Source: Arthrobacter bussei (GTDB lineage Bacteria > Actinomycetota > Actinomycetes > Actinomycetales > Micrococcaceae). Taken from it: a stretch of DNA of 64,000 nt. The position numbers and the translations under genes are program-made. Location of the stretch: positions 186,001 to 250,000 of the forward strand of contig NZ_VJXX01000001.1 in NCBI RefSeq assembly GCF_009377195.2. The letters are read 5' to 3'. Shown here piece by piece: positions 56,159 to 64,000 of this stretch (the stretch's first letter is position 1; every line of letters starts with the position of its first letter). The notes beneath the pieces are model-generated. The model ran no database searches, was not told the origin of the DNA, and saw nothing but the letters and a program-made list of their open reading frames with translations.

Positions 56159-56683
56159 CCGGGCGCTTCCGCCGTGGCCGGCGGACGTCAAGGACGGATT
56201 GCCGGCGCCGTCGGTGGCTGGTCATGCGGACCGTGCCGTACAGTTTTTCTCAGGCCCCGGTCGGGCTGGGCGTTTTCCCCCATTACTCCCACCCCGACCG
56301 GGGCTCCTGCGTGTGCAGGCATCGCTGCCGCACGGCGGGGTGGGAACGCCGCTCCCGGCAGGGACGCAATCGGTCGGTCCGAGGCCCGGGTCTGCCGGTG
56401 ATGTCCTTCCCCCGGTGCTAGGGTTTCCCCGTCGGCCCGTCCTCTGCTGGGCGCCGATGTCGGTCGCCGATCGCCGCTCCGGGCGGTGCGGCTCCACAGA
56501 GTGATTCCACACGGATCCGCGATCCGTTCGACGGCGACAACTTCGGGGGTAGGGCGCCATGCACCAGGCTTCATCGCTCCGCATCCCGGCCTCATGGACC
56601 GCCGGGACGACGGCGGGTTCCGCGTCAGGGCGTCGTCGTCCTGCTGAGCCGTTCCAGGCCCCCCGGAATGTACGCTGGTCCCG
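56159..56683. other. Intergenic region before the GGDEF-EAL gene
   Basis: Contains a 12-bp inverted repeat GCCCCGGTCGGG / CCCGACCGGGGC at 56254-56304 with a 27-nt loop and a TTTTT run just before it. Near its end is a possible 42-codon upstream frame (see 56560). No c-di-GMP riboswitch consensus is recognised, and no other gene is convincing. Confidence 0.5.
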
Positions 56684-56687
56684 ATGA
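56560..56687 (+). other. Possible upstream ORF coupled to the GGDEF-EAL gene
   Basis: A 42-codon frame starts with ATG at 56560, behind a GGGGGTAGGG stretch, and ends in TGA at 56685-56687, overlapping the ATG of the next gene (ATGA). The c-di-GMP gene itself lacks a good ribosome-binding site, so translational coupling through this leader is possible. The predicted peptide is basic and unconserved as far as can be judged. Confidence 0.3.
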
Positions 56688-58258
56688 ATGCCGACCACAA
56701 GGACCCCCGGCTCGCCATGCTGGTCGAGAGCATCGTCCGGCTCTCGCGGGGTGAGCTCAGCAGCCGTATCGAACCCTCGAGCGCTCGTGACGAGGTCGAC
56801 GCCGTCATCACCGGGGTGAACCTCCTCGCCGAGGAGCTCGAGCAGGTGTACGAGCAGTTCGAGAAGCGCGTGGAGAGCCGCACCGCGATGCTGCGCCAGG
56901 CACATCTCGACATGATGAAGATGGCCATGTCGGACGCCCTCACGGGTCTGGCCAACCGGGTGGCCCTCATGGACGCCATCGAGGAAGCGCTCGGCCAGGC
57001 GGCGAACGGCGCGCCCCCTCCGGCCCTCCTCCTGCTGGACCTCGACAGCTTCAAGAACGTCAACGACCGCTTCGGCCATGACGCGGGTGACCGCGTACTC
57101 CAGGAGGTCGCCACGCGGCTCAACGGCGTGGTGCGCGAGAGCGACCTGGTCGCCAGGCTCGGCGGCGACGAGTTCGCCGTCCTGCTGCCCGCGGCCACCA
57201 TGGACATCGCCATGCAGGTGGCCCGCAGGGCGCTCGAAGTACTCGGCGAGCAGATCCGGCTCGACTCCCTCTACGTGCACTCCCGCGCCAGCATCGGGGT
57301 GCGGCTCGGGACGGCTGGGCAGACCGCCGAGGAACTCCTCCTGGACGCCGATACCGCCATGTACGCCGCGAAGCGGGAGGGCAGGAGCATCATCAAGGTG
57401 TTCGAGCCCGTCATGCTCTACTCCCGGCAGCTCCGCAGCCAGATGGCGACGGAGCTGCGCGGGGCGATCAGCGCCGACGAGCTCGTGCTCCACTACCAGC
57501 CCGTCGTCGAACTCGCGACGAACCGCATCCTCGGCGTCGAGGTCCTCGTGCGCTGGCAGCATCCGCTGCGGGGGCTGATCCCGCCCGACACCTTCATCCC
57601 CCTCGCCGAGGAGATCGGCGTCATCCATGATCTCGACCGCTGGGTCATGTCGGCGTCCCTGCGGCAGCTCGCACGATGGCGTGAGGACTTCGACCTCGAC
57701 CCCGATTTCCAGCTGCGGGTCAACCTGTCCGCCGTCGAACTCAAGCAGCTGGACCTCGTGGACCACATCCGCACCCTGCTCCGCGAGCTGCACCTGCCGG
57801 CGCGCAACCTGGTCGTCGAGATCACCGAGACGGCGATCGTCACGCGCGGAGAGGTGGAGATGTACTCGCTGCTGAGCCTCCAGCAGCTCGGCGTCGGCAT
57901 CGAGATCGACGATTTCGGTACGGGCTACTCGTCCATCAGCTATCTGCGGGAGCTACCGGTCAGCATGGTCAAGGTGGATCGTTCCCTGCTCGTCGGGCTG
58001 AACACCAGGGCGGGCCAGCTGGAGTTCGTCGCCGCGATCCTGCAGCTCATCCGTGCGGCCGGGCTCGAGGCCGTGTTCGAGGGCATCGAGACGAGGGAAC
58101 AGGCGGATCAGCTGCGGGCCATGGGCTGTGCCAGCGGCCAGGGCTACTACTTCAGCCGGCCCCTCCCCGCGGACGAGACCGGAACACTGCTCGCCACGAC
58201 CCATTACCTGCGCATCGGCGAAGGGGTCGAGGGCGCCGGGAGCACGCCCGCGCGCTGA
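56684..58258 (+). CDS. GGDEF-EAL c-di-GMP enzyme
   Basis: 524 residues. N-terminal helical/HAMP-like region (1-75), GGDEF domain with LGGDEF (160-164) and an I-site RESD at 151-154, then an EAL domain. The EAL signature is EVL at 286-288, and NLSAVEL, EITETAIV, DDFGTGYSS, KVDRSLL and EGIE residues are all present, so both synthesis and hydrolysis appear intact. No transmembrane helices are seen. It likely sets c-di-GMP levels in the cytoplasm. It is 525 bp downstream of the TPR gene on the same strand. Confidence 0.93.
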   Translation: MNADHKDPRLAMLVESIVRLSRGELSSRIEPSSARDEVDAVITGVNLLAEELEQVYEQFEKRVESRTAMLRQAHLDMMKMAMSDALTGLANRVALMDAIEEALGQAANGAPPPALLLLDLDSFKNVNDRFGHDAGDRVLQEVATRLNGVVRESDLVARLGGDEFAVLLPAATMDIAMQVARRALEVLGEQIRLDSLYVHSRASIGVRLGTAGQTAEELLLDADTAMYAAKREGRSIIKVFEPVMLYSRQLRSQMATELRGAISADELVLHYQPVVELATNRILGVEVLVRWQHPLRGLIPPDTFIPLAEEIGVIHDLDRWVMSASLRQLARWREDFDLDPDFQLRVNLSAVELKQLDLVDHIRTLLRELHLPARNLVVEITETAIVTRGEVEMYSLLSLQQLGVGIEIDDFGTGYSSISYLRELPVSMVKVDRSLLVGLNTRAGQLEFVAAILQLIRAAGLEAVFEGIETREQADQLRAMGCASGQGYYFSRPLPADETGTLLATTHYLRIGEGVEGAGSTPAR

Positions 58259-58270
58259 CGGGACGGGTGC

Positions 58271-58303
58271 CCGTCCGCCCCTCCCTGATCGGAGGGCGGA
58301 CGG
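58271..58303. terminator. Convergent terminator between GGDEF-EAL gene and ilvE
   Basis: CCGTCCGCCC plus CTCC pairs with GGAGGGCGGACGG across a short loop (CTGATC), with one bulged base. It lies between the two convergent stops. Confidence 0.65.
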
Positions 58304-58315
58304 GCGGAACGGGCA

Positions 58316-59422
58316 TCAGACCAGGCGGGTCAGCCAGCCGTGGGTGTCCTCGACGGCGCCGGTCTGGATGCCGAGGAGCTGGCTCCGGATGGCCATGGTC
58401 ACCTCGCCCGGCTGTGCGTTCTCGGCCCCGATGAACTCGTCGCCGTCGCGCAGGCGCCCGATCGGTGTGATGACGGCGGCCGTGCCGCACGCGAAGACCT
58501 CCGTGATCTCGCCGCTCTCCACACCCGTGCGCCACTCGTCCAGCGTGATGGTTCGCTCGGTGACCTCGGCCCCGCGGTCACGGCCGAGCTGGATCACCGA
58601 GGACCGGGTGACACCCTCGAGGATGGTGCCGGAGAGTGCCGGGGTCACCATGGAGCCGTCCCGGTAGACGAAGAAGACATTCATCCCGCCCAGTTCCTCG
58701 ACGGCGTTGTCGTTGAACTGGTCGAGGAAGAGGACCTGCTTGCAGCCGTGGGCCTCGGCCTCGAGCTGCGCCGCGAGCGAGGAGGCGTAGTTGCCACCGG
58801 CCTTCGCCGCACCGGTGCCGCCGCGGCCCGCCCGCGCGTAGTTGCGGGAGACCCAGATGTCCACGGGCTTCACCTCGCCGCCGAAGTAGTTGCCGGCGGG
58901 GGACGCGATGACGCGGTAGGAGACCTCGCGGGCGGGCCGCACGCCGAGGAACGCCTCGGTGGCGATCATGAAGGGACGCAGGTAGAGGCTCTCCCCGTCG
59001 CCGGAGGGAATCCAGTCCTGGTCGGCGGCGACGAGCTGTCGCAGCGACTCCAGAAAGAGCTCCTCCGGCAGCTGCGGCAGGGCCAGTCGGATGGCGGACC
59101 GGTTGAGGCGAGCGGCGTTGGCGTCCGCACGAAAGGTCCAGATGGAGCCGTCCGCGTGGCGGTAGGCCTTCATGCCCTCGAAGATCTCCTGGCCGTAGTG
59201 CAGCACGGCCGCCGCAGGATCCAGGGCGATCGGCCCGTACGGCTCGAGCCGTGCGTCACGCCAACCGCCCACACCGGCCTCGTCGGTGCGGAAGTCGACG
59301 ATCGCCGTGTGGTCGGTGAAGAAGTTCCCGAAGCCGGGATCGGCCAGGATCGCCGCCCGCTCCTCGGCGGGGACACGCTGCGTGGACAGGTGCTGGGCGA
59401 ACTGGGTATCGGTGGCTGTCAT
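58316..59422 (-). CDS. ilvE: Branched-chain amino-acid aminotransferase
   Basis: 368 residues. Fold-type IV PLP enzyme. The PLP-lysine motif is TGAAKAGGNYA, with downstream EELGGMNVFFVYRDG and the N-terminal YGQEIFEGMKAYR block. It forms or degrades leucine, isoleucine and valine. GGAGG precedes the ATG. It is transcribed after leuB with a 95-bp gap that contains GGTTA-(N8)-TAACC at 59497-59514. Confidence 0.96.
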   Translation of the reverse strand: MTATDTQFAQHLSTQRVPAEERAAILADPGFGNFFTDHTAIVDFRTDEAGVGGWRDARLEPYGPIALDPAAAVLHYGQEIFEGMKAYRHADGSIWTFRADANAARLNRSAIRLALPQLPEELFLESLRQLVAADQDWIPSGDGESLYLRPFMIATEAFLGVRPAREVSYRVIASPAGNYFGGEVKPVDIWVSRNYARAGRGGTGAAKAGGNYASSLAAQLEAEAHGCKQVLFLDQFNDNAVEELGGMNVFFVYRDGSMVTPALSGTILEGVTRSSVIQLGRDRGAEVTERTITLDEWRTGVESGEITEVFACGTAAVITPIGRLRDGDEFIGAENAQPGEVTMAIRSQLLGIQTGAVEDTHGWLTRLV

Positions 59423-59517
59423 GGTTCCTCCGCGCTCACGCGGGCTGCTCGCGGCAGGGCCGCCGTCGCCCGTCGGTGGTCAGTGCTCCGGCACTGGGTT
59501 AATGATGTCTAACCACC

Positions 59518-60570
59518 TTAGGACACGGCGGCGGCAATGGCATCGCCGACGGTGGCGGTGCTGCGGGCGCCGGTGCGGGCGGCGATGTCGGCCTCGACGG
59601 CCGCCTCGACCCTCGCCGCGTGTGCATTCAGGCCGAGATGCCGGAGCAGCAGGGCGGCCGAGAGGATCGCCGCCGTGGGATCGGCGATCTGGCGCCCTGC
59701 GATGTCGGGCGCCGAGCCGTGGACCGGTTCGAACATCGAGGGCGCGGTCCGGTCCATGTTCAGGTTCGCGGAGGCCGCCAGCCCGATACCGCCGGACACC
59801 GCCGCGGCGAGGTCGGTGACGATGTCGCCGAATAGGTTGTCCGTGACGATCACGTCGAAGCGTGCGGGATCGGTGACGAGGAAGATCATCGCCGCGTCCA
59901 CGTGGAGGTAGTCGTGGGCCACCTCGGGGAACTCCGCGGCCACGGCCTCGACGGTGCGCTTCCACAGGTGGCCCGCATACACGAGCACGTTGTGCTTGTG
60001 GACGAGGGTGAGTTTCCCGCGGCGGACGGATGCGCGGGCGAAGGCGTCCCGCACCACACGCTCGACCCCGTGGGCGGTGTTGAGCGACACCTCGGTGGCG
60101 ACCTCCTGCGGGGTCCCGCCCCGCAGTGTTCCCCCGTTACCGGTGTAGGGACCCTCGGTCCCCTCACGGACGACGACGAAATCGATGGTCCCGGGATCGG
60201 CCAGCGGACTCGGGACGCCCGGGTACAGGCGGGAGTGCCTTAGGTTGACGAAGTGGTCGAGCGAGAAGCGGAGCTTCAGCAGGAACTCGCGCTCGATGAG
60301 TCCAGAGGGGATGCGGGTGTCGCCGGGAGCCGCCCCCACGGCGCCGAAGAGGATGGCGTCGTGCGTCCGGAGCCGCTCGAGCGTGCCGTCGGGAAGGGTC
60401 TCCCCCGTCGCGAGCCAGTGCTCCGCGCCGAGCGAGTACTCGGTGAGTGCGAGGTCGACGTCGTCGCCCGTCACGGCGCGCAGCACCTTGACGGCCTCGG
60501 CGGTCACTTCGGGGCCGATCCCGTCGCCGGGGATCACGGCGAGGTCGATACGGCGCGGTGCATCAGTCAT
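59518..60570 (-). CDS. leuB: 3-isopropylmalate dehydrogenase
   Basis: 350 residues from ATG 60570, after GGAG. Contains [18 protein letters not shown], the NAD/substrate block [24 protein letters not shown], and [12 protein letters not shown]. Third enzyme of leucine synthesis, acting after LeuCD. It is upstream of ilvE, on the same strand. Confidence 0.97.
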   Translation of the reverse strand: MTDAPRRIDLAVIPGDGIGPEVTAEAVKVLRAVTGDDVDLALTEYSLGAEHWLATGETLPDGTLERLRTHDAILFGAVGAAPGDTRIPSGLIEREFLLKLRFSLDHFVNLRHSRLYPGVPSPLADPGTIDFVVVREGTEGPYTGNGGTLRGGTPQEVATEVSLNTAHGVERVVRDAFARASVRRGKLTLVHKHNVLVYAGHLWKRTVEAVAAEFPEVAHDYLHVDAAMIFLVTDPARFDVIVTDNLFGDIVTDLAAAVSGGIGLAASANLNMDRTAPSMFEPVHGSAPDIAGRQIADPTAAILSAALLLRHLGLNAHAARVEAAVEADIAARTGARSTATVGDAIAAAVS

Positions 60571-60680
60571 GGCTCCAGCGTAGGAAGGCACCGGGAAGGG
60601 TCACAATCCGTCCGCAGGATGAGACGGCTCCACCCGTGGTCGGATGTGCGGCGCGGGGCGCTCACCTAGAGTTGGTCACC

Positions 60681-61886
60681 ATGGACATCCACCTGAGGCT
60701 CGCGCGCTGGGTGCGATCGCACCCGGGGACGATCGATGCGGGCCTGGCCCTGGCGATCTTCGTGGGCCTGGTGCTCCCCTTCGCGGCCGGGGGTGTCGAG
60801 GGTTACGGCGGGATCGTCGTCGTGTCCGCAGCCCTGGTGGTCCCGCTGGCCTGGCGCCGCGCGTTCGTGGTTCCCTCGGCGTCGGTCATAGCCGGCGTCT
60901 CCGTGCTCCAGCTCGTGGCGGGGATCGAGCCCGTACCGGCGCAGTTCGTCATCCTGATCACGCTGTACACGCTCGCGGCCCACGGCCCGCGGTGGTCGAG
61001 CCTCGCCGGGCTGGGAGTCGCGGTCGCCGGGTGCGCCGTCGGACTCGTCCGGTTCGGGGATCTCCTCGGCGTGAGCGGCGGGAGTTCGGTGCTGACCACC
61101 GTCCCCCTGTTCCTCATCCTGCTGTTCTTCGTCGAGTCGCTCGTGCTCCTGGCATGGACGACCGGCGACCTCGCGCGGTCACGCCGCCTCACCTTCCGGG
61201 CGCTCGAGGACAGGACGCGGAGGCTGGAGGTCGAGCGCCAGCAGGAGCGCGATCTCGCCGCGGCGGACGAACGGACGCACATCGCCCGCGAGATGCACGA
61301 CATCGTGGCGCATTCGCTGTCCGTGATCATCACGCAGGCCGACGGCGCCCGGTACGCGAGCGCGCACGCACCGGAACTCGCGGTGCAGACGCTGGGCACC
61401 ATCGCCGACACGGGCCGTGGATCCCTTCGGGAGATGAGGCGCCTGCTCGGGGTGCTGCGTGGTGACGAGAGCGCCTCGACCCGGCCCCTGCCCACCCTGA
61501 ACGACATCGATGCGCTCATCCAGTCGGTCCGCCGGGCGGGCGTCCGCGTCTCCTGCCGCCGGATCGGCACGCCGCGCCGGGAACTCCCCCTCGGTGCCGA
61601 ACTGACGGCCTACCGCGTGGTGCAGGAGGCCCTGACGAACGTGCTGAAGCATGCCGGGGCGGACACCAGCACGGAGGTCGCGCTCGAGTACGGGCCGAAG
61701 GGCCTGACCGTCACGGTCGACGACGACGGTCGCGGTGCCGCAGCGGACCCCGGCACGGCAGGAGCGGGTCAGGGCATCACGGGGATGACGGAGCGGGTGC
61801 GCCTCTACGACGGCACGGTCGTGGCCGCTCCGCGCACCGGGGGCGGCTACCGCGTCGAGGCCTTCATTCCCTACACACAGTCATAG
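60681..61886 (+). CDS. NarL-type sensor histidine kinase
   Basis: 401 residues. Four to five membrane helices (residues about 15-160) without a periplasmic sensor domain. The HisKA_3 site is HIAREMHDIVAHSLSVI with phospho-accepting His, and the ATPase has YRVVQEALTNVLKHAGA and DDGRGA. Stimulus unknown. The response regulator gene follows 14 bp later. Confidence 0.94.
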   Translation: MDIHLRLARWVRSHPGTIDAGLALAIFVGLVLPFAAGGVEGYGGIVVVSAALVVPLAWRRAFVVPSASVIAGVSVLQLVAGIEPVPAQFVILITLYTLAAHGPRWSSLAGLGVAVAGCAVGLVRFGDLLGVSGGSSVLTTVPLFLILLFFVESLVLLAWTTGDLARSRRLTFRALEDRTRRLEVERQQERDLAAADERTHIAREMHDIVAHSLSVIITQADGARYASAHAPELAVQTLGTIADTGRGSLREMRRLLGVLRGDESASTRPLPTLNDIDALIQSVRRAGVRVSCRRIGTPRRELPLGAELTAYRVVQEALTNVLKHAGADTSTEVALEYGPKGLTVTVDDDGRGAAADPGTAGAGQGITGMTERVRLYDGTVVAAPRTGGGYRVEAFIPYTQS

Positions 61887-61900
61887 GTCTTCCTTCACCC

Positions 61901-62659
61901 ATGGACCCGAGGAGTACCGGCATGGACAGCAGGCACGCACCGGCGGACGCGGACGTTCCCGCGCCGATCCGCATCGTGATCGTCGACGACCAGCACCTGG
62001 TCCGCAGCGGCTTCGCGATGCTCATCAACTCGCAGCCCGACCTGACCGTGGTCAGCCAGGCCGCCAACGGCGAGGAGGCCGTGCGCGCGCTCGCGGCCAC
62101 GAGGGCCGACGTCGTCATGATGGATGTCCGGATGCCCGGCATGGACGGGATCGAGGCGACGCGCCGCATCCTCGCGGCGCATGCCGGCGGGACCCCGGAC
62201 GGACACGGGCGGGACGCCGGGCCACGCATCGTCGTGCTGACGACGTTCGATCTCGACGAGTACGCGCTGTCCGCGATCCATGCCGGAGCCAGCGGGTTCC
62301 TGCTGAAGGACGCGCCACCCGAGGAGCTCCTCGAAGCCATCCGGACCGTGCACCGCGGCGACGCCGTGATCGCGCCGTCGACCACCCGGCGCCTCCTCGA
62401 CCACGTGGCACCGCTGCTGCGCCGACCCTCCCCCGAGCAGTCCGCCCATGCCGCCGCCGTCGCCCGCCTCACGGCCCGCGAGCGCGAGGTCTTCGAGCTG
62501 ATCGCGCAGGGACTCTCGAATCCGGAGATCGCGGCCCGGCTGTTCCTCTCCGAGGCCACCGTCAAGACCCATGTGGGGCACATCCTCGCGAAGCTCGAGG
62601 CACGCGACCGTGTGCAGGCCGTCGTCATGGCCTACGAGACCGGCATCGTCCGTCCCTGA
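61901..62659 (+). CDS. NarL/LuxR-type response regulator
   Basis: 252 residues. Receiver with IVIVDDQHLVRSG and phospho-Asp in VVMMDVRMPGMDG. The linker carries an acidic loop, and a C-terminal LuxR helix-turn-helix (LTAREREVFELIAQGLSNPEIA, LFLSEATVKTHV). It is the partner of the upstream kinase. An ATG at 61922 (MDSRHAPA) is an alternative start. Confidence 0.95.
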   Translation: MDPRSTGMDSRHAPADADVPAPIRIVIVDDQHLVRSGFAMLINSQPDLTVVSQAANGEEAVRALAATRADVVMMDVRMPGMDGIEATRRILAAHAGGTPDGHGRDAGPRIVVLTTFDLDEYALSAIHAGASGFLLKDAPPEELLEAIRTVHRGDAVIAPSTTRRLLDHVAPLLRRPSPEQSAHAAAVARLTAREREVFELIAQGLSNPEIAARLFLSEATVKTHVGHILAKLEARDRVQAVVMAYETGIVRP

Positions 62660-62834
62660 TGCCGCCCCCTGCCGCCGCCGCACGCGCGAGCCGGAGGGGC
62701 GTCCTGCTGCGGCGGCGGCACGATCCACCCCCCGCGCTCCGCGGTCCCCTTCGGGGGGCCGGCCGGTCGATCTCCCGGCACCCGCGCGCGCCGCCTATAT
62801 TGGGGGGATTGCAGCGGACGCCGGAGAGGACATC

Positions 62835-64000
62835 GTGGCGCAGGACGAAGCACAGGGGAATCGCGACGCCGCCCTGGCGGTCGTCGCGTCGTCGTCCCCG
62901 GAGGACTGCGACCGGCTGCAGGGACTGCTCGACGCGGGCGGCCTCCGCGCCAGGACGGTGACCACGGCCGCATCCCTCCTCGATGACATCCTCGCGCACC
63001 GCCCGGACATCCTGCTGGTCGATCTCGACATCGCGCTCGACTACGCCGGCGCCCTGCCCGACGTCGTCGCCCGGCATCCCCAGCTCGCGGGGCTCCCGGT
63101 GATCCTGCTCCTGCCCGACGGCGGCGTGGCCCAGCTCCCGGACGGCCTGGCGCCCTATGTCTCCGACGTCGTCTTCCGGCCTGTGGCGGCCGAGGAGGTC
63201 CTGCACCGGTCGCGGTCGGCCATCGCGCGGCGCCGCCGCCACCAGGCGCAGCGCGCCTCCTCCGCGCGCCTTCGGGAGGACATGCGCAGGATCTCGGCGC
63301 GCATCCGGTCGACCAATGACCCCGTCGCCATGGTCGACCAGTTCCTGCCGGCGCTCGGCCGGTCACTGGGCGCGGATCGCGTGACGCTCCAGATGTTCGA
63401 CGACGACCGCGTGGCCGCACGGAGCAGCACGTGGAACCGGGGTCAGGGCACGGACGGCATCGACACCGCGGATGACGCGCCCGCCATGCACGACGTCGAC
63501 GCCACGGAGGGCAGGGCGGCCGACGTCGCCGGCCCGCTGCGGTCCGACCAGGAGGCCGCGCTCGCCCTCGCCCTGGGTCTGTGGGAGGACACGGCGGCCG
63601 CATCGTTCAGCGCCGGTCCTGCGGCGACACCCCGCCCCGGGGACATCCCGGCTCCCGGCTGGCTCCTGCAGGGTTCCGGCGAGCACACCGCACCAGGCCC
63701 TCCCGCCGCCCGGACGGCTGATCGGACGCTCCACGGTGTCGTCGCAGCGCTCGGCGAGGGTGACACCCCGTTCGGCCTGCTCTGGGTGGTCCGCGCCGAG
63801 ACCCCGCTCGCATGGACCGGCGTCGAGGCCGCCCTCACCCAGCACGTCCTCGGCAATCTGGCCCACGGGCTCATCCAGGCGCAGCTCATCAGCCGCCAGC
63901 AGGAGGCCGTCCGGAAGCTCCGAGCCCTCAACCAGGCGAAGAGCGATTTCGTGGGTACCGTCAACCACGAGCTCCGTACGCCGCTCGCCTCGATCGCCGG
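62835..64000 (+). CDS. Hybrid sensor kinase, 5' part (cut by window end)
   Basis: Open without a stop from a GTG at 62835, after GGAGAGGA, to the window end, covering 388 codons. Residues about 15-125 resemble a receiver (SSPEDCDRLQGLLDAGG, ILLVDLDIALDYAG) but only partly match phospho-acceptor geometry, so a pseudo-receiver is possible. Residues about 155-350 resemble a GAF sensor. The final visible motif VNHELRTPLASIAG is the HisKA phosphorylation site. The ATPase and any downstream domains lie outside. No cognate regulator is visible. Confidence 0.85.
   Translation, partial: MAQDEAQGNRDAALAVVASSSPEDCDRLQGLLDAGGLRARTVTTAASLLDDILAHRPDILLVDLDIALDYAGALPDVVARHPQLAGLPVILLLPDGGVAQLPDGLAPYVSDVVFRPVAAEEVLHRSRSAIARRRRHQAQRASSARLREDMRRISARIRSTNDPVAMVDQFLPALGRSLGADRVTLQMFDDDRVAARSSTWNRGQGTDGIDTADDAPAMHDVDATEGRAADVAGPLRSDQEAALALALGLWEDTAAASFSAGPAATPRPGDIPAPGWLLQGSGEHTAPGPPAARTADRTLHGVVAALGEGDTPFGLLWVVRAETPLAWTGVEAALTQHVLGNLAHGLIQAQLISRQQEAVRKLRALNQAKSDFVGTVNHELRTPLASIA

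Noticed and set aside
56254-56304. Inverted repeat as a c-di-GMP riboswitch before the GGDEF-EAL gene
   Set aside because: None of the GEMM-type conserved blocks are present; only a simple 12-bp inverted repeat is seen.

Overview
The window is high-GC actinobacterial chromosome. Gene content, GTG/TTG starts, tightly overlapping stop/start pairs and protein sequences point to the Micrococcaceae, Arthrobacter sensu lato. This is a judgement from familiarity with the families, not from a search. Both ends are cut inside genes.

A conserved minus-strand housekeeping backbone known from many Actinobacteria runs through the window but is repeatedly interrupted. Right to left it is leuC-leuD, murA, plsC-gpsA-ddl, (DUF3515 lipoprotein), thiL-DAK2-recG, rsmD, coaD, DUF177-rpmF-rnc-mutM. 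Between these blocks sit accessory segments: a plus-strand block with aminotransferase, spermidine-synthase-like protein, STAS protein, orphan cytochrome oxidase subunit I and a YcnI copper protein (3.9-10.2 kb); a molybdate uptake operon with its TOBE regulator (10.9-14.2 kb); dTDP-rhamnose genes and a Pro-rich membrane protein (18.6-21.9 kb); and a mixed metabolic segment (22.1-37.8 kb) with SMP-30, SDR, glycosyltransferase, RibA-RibD_C, a LysR/putA divergon, a secreted PKD-domain protein interrupted by an amber codon, and a YeiH exporter.

From 44.9 kb rightward: an IclR regulator divergent from leuCD with a clear palindromic operator; a DUF1697 protein; a metallo-beta-lactamase-fold protein; a pair of membrane-anchored dynamin-like GTPases; tRNA-Glu and tRNA-Gln; a HAD phosphatase, gltX and an FAH-family protein; a divergent pair made of a 46-residue secreted peptide and a TPR protein; a GGDEF-EAL c-di-GMP enzyme; ilvE and leuB; a NarL-type two-component system; and the start of a hybrid sensor kinase. 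Leucine and branched-chain synthesis is thus spread over leuCD, leuB and ilvE within 17 kb.

The left edge carries a well-formed c-di-AMP (ydaO/yuaA) riboswitch directly before the start of a secreted, probably cell-wall-hydrolase gene. The most interesting candidate new system is the peptide/TPR pair at 54.7-56.2 kb, which has the layout of a peptide-pheromone/receptor module. Other items worth checking are an apparent AUU start codon for the DUF177 gene, a nonsense codon inside the 2.6-kb secreted-protein gene, and palindromic operators at leuC/iclR and at lysR/putA.
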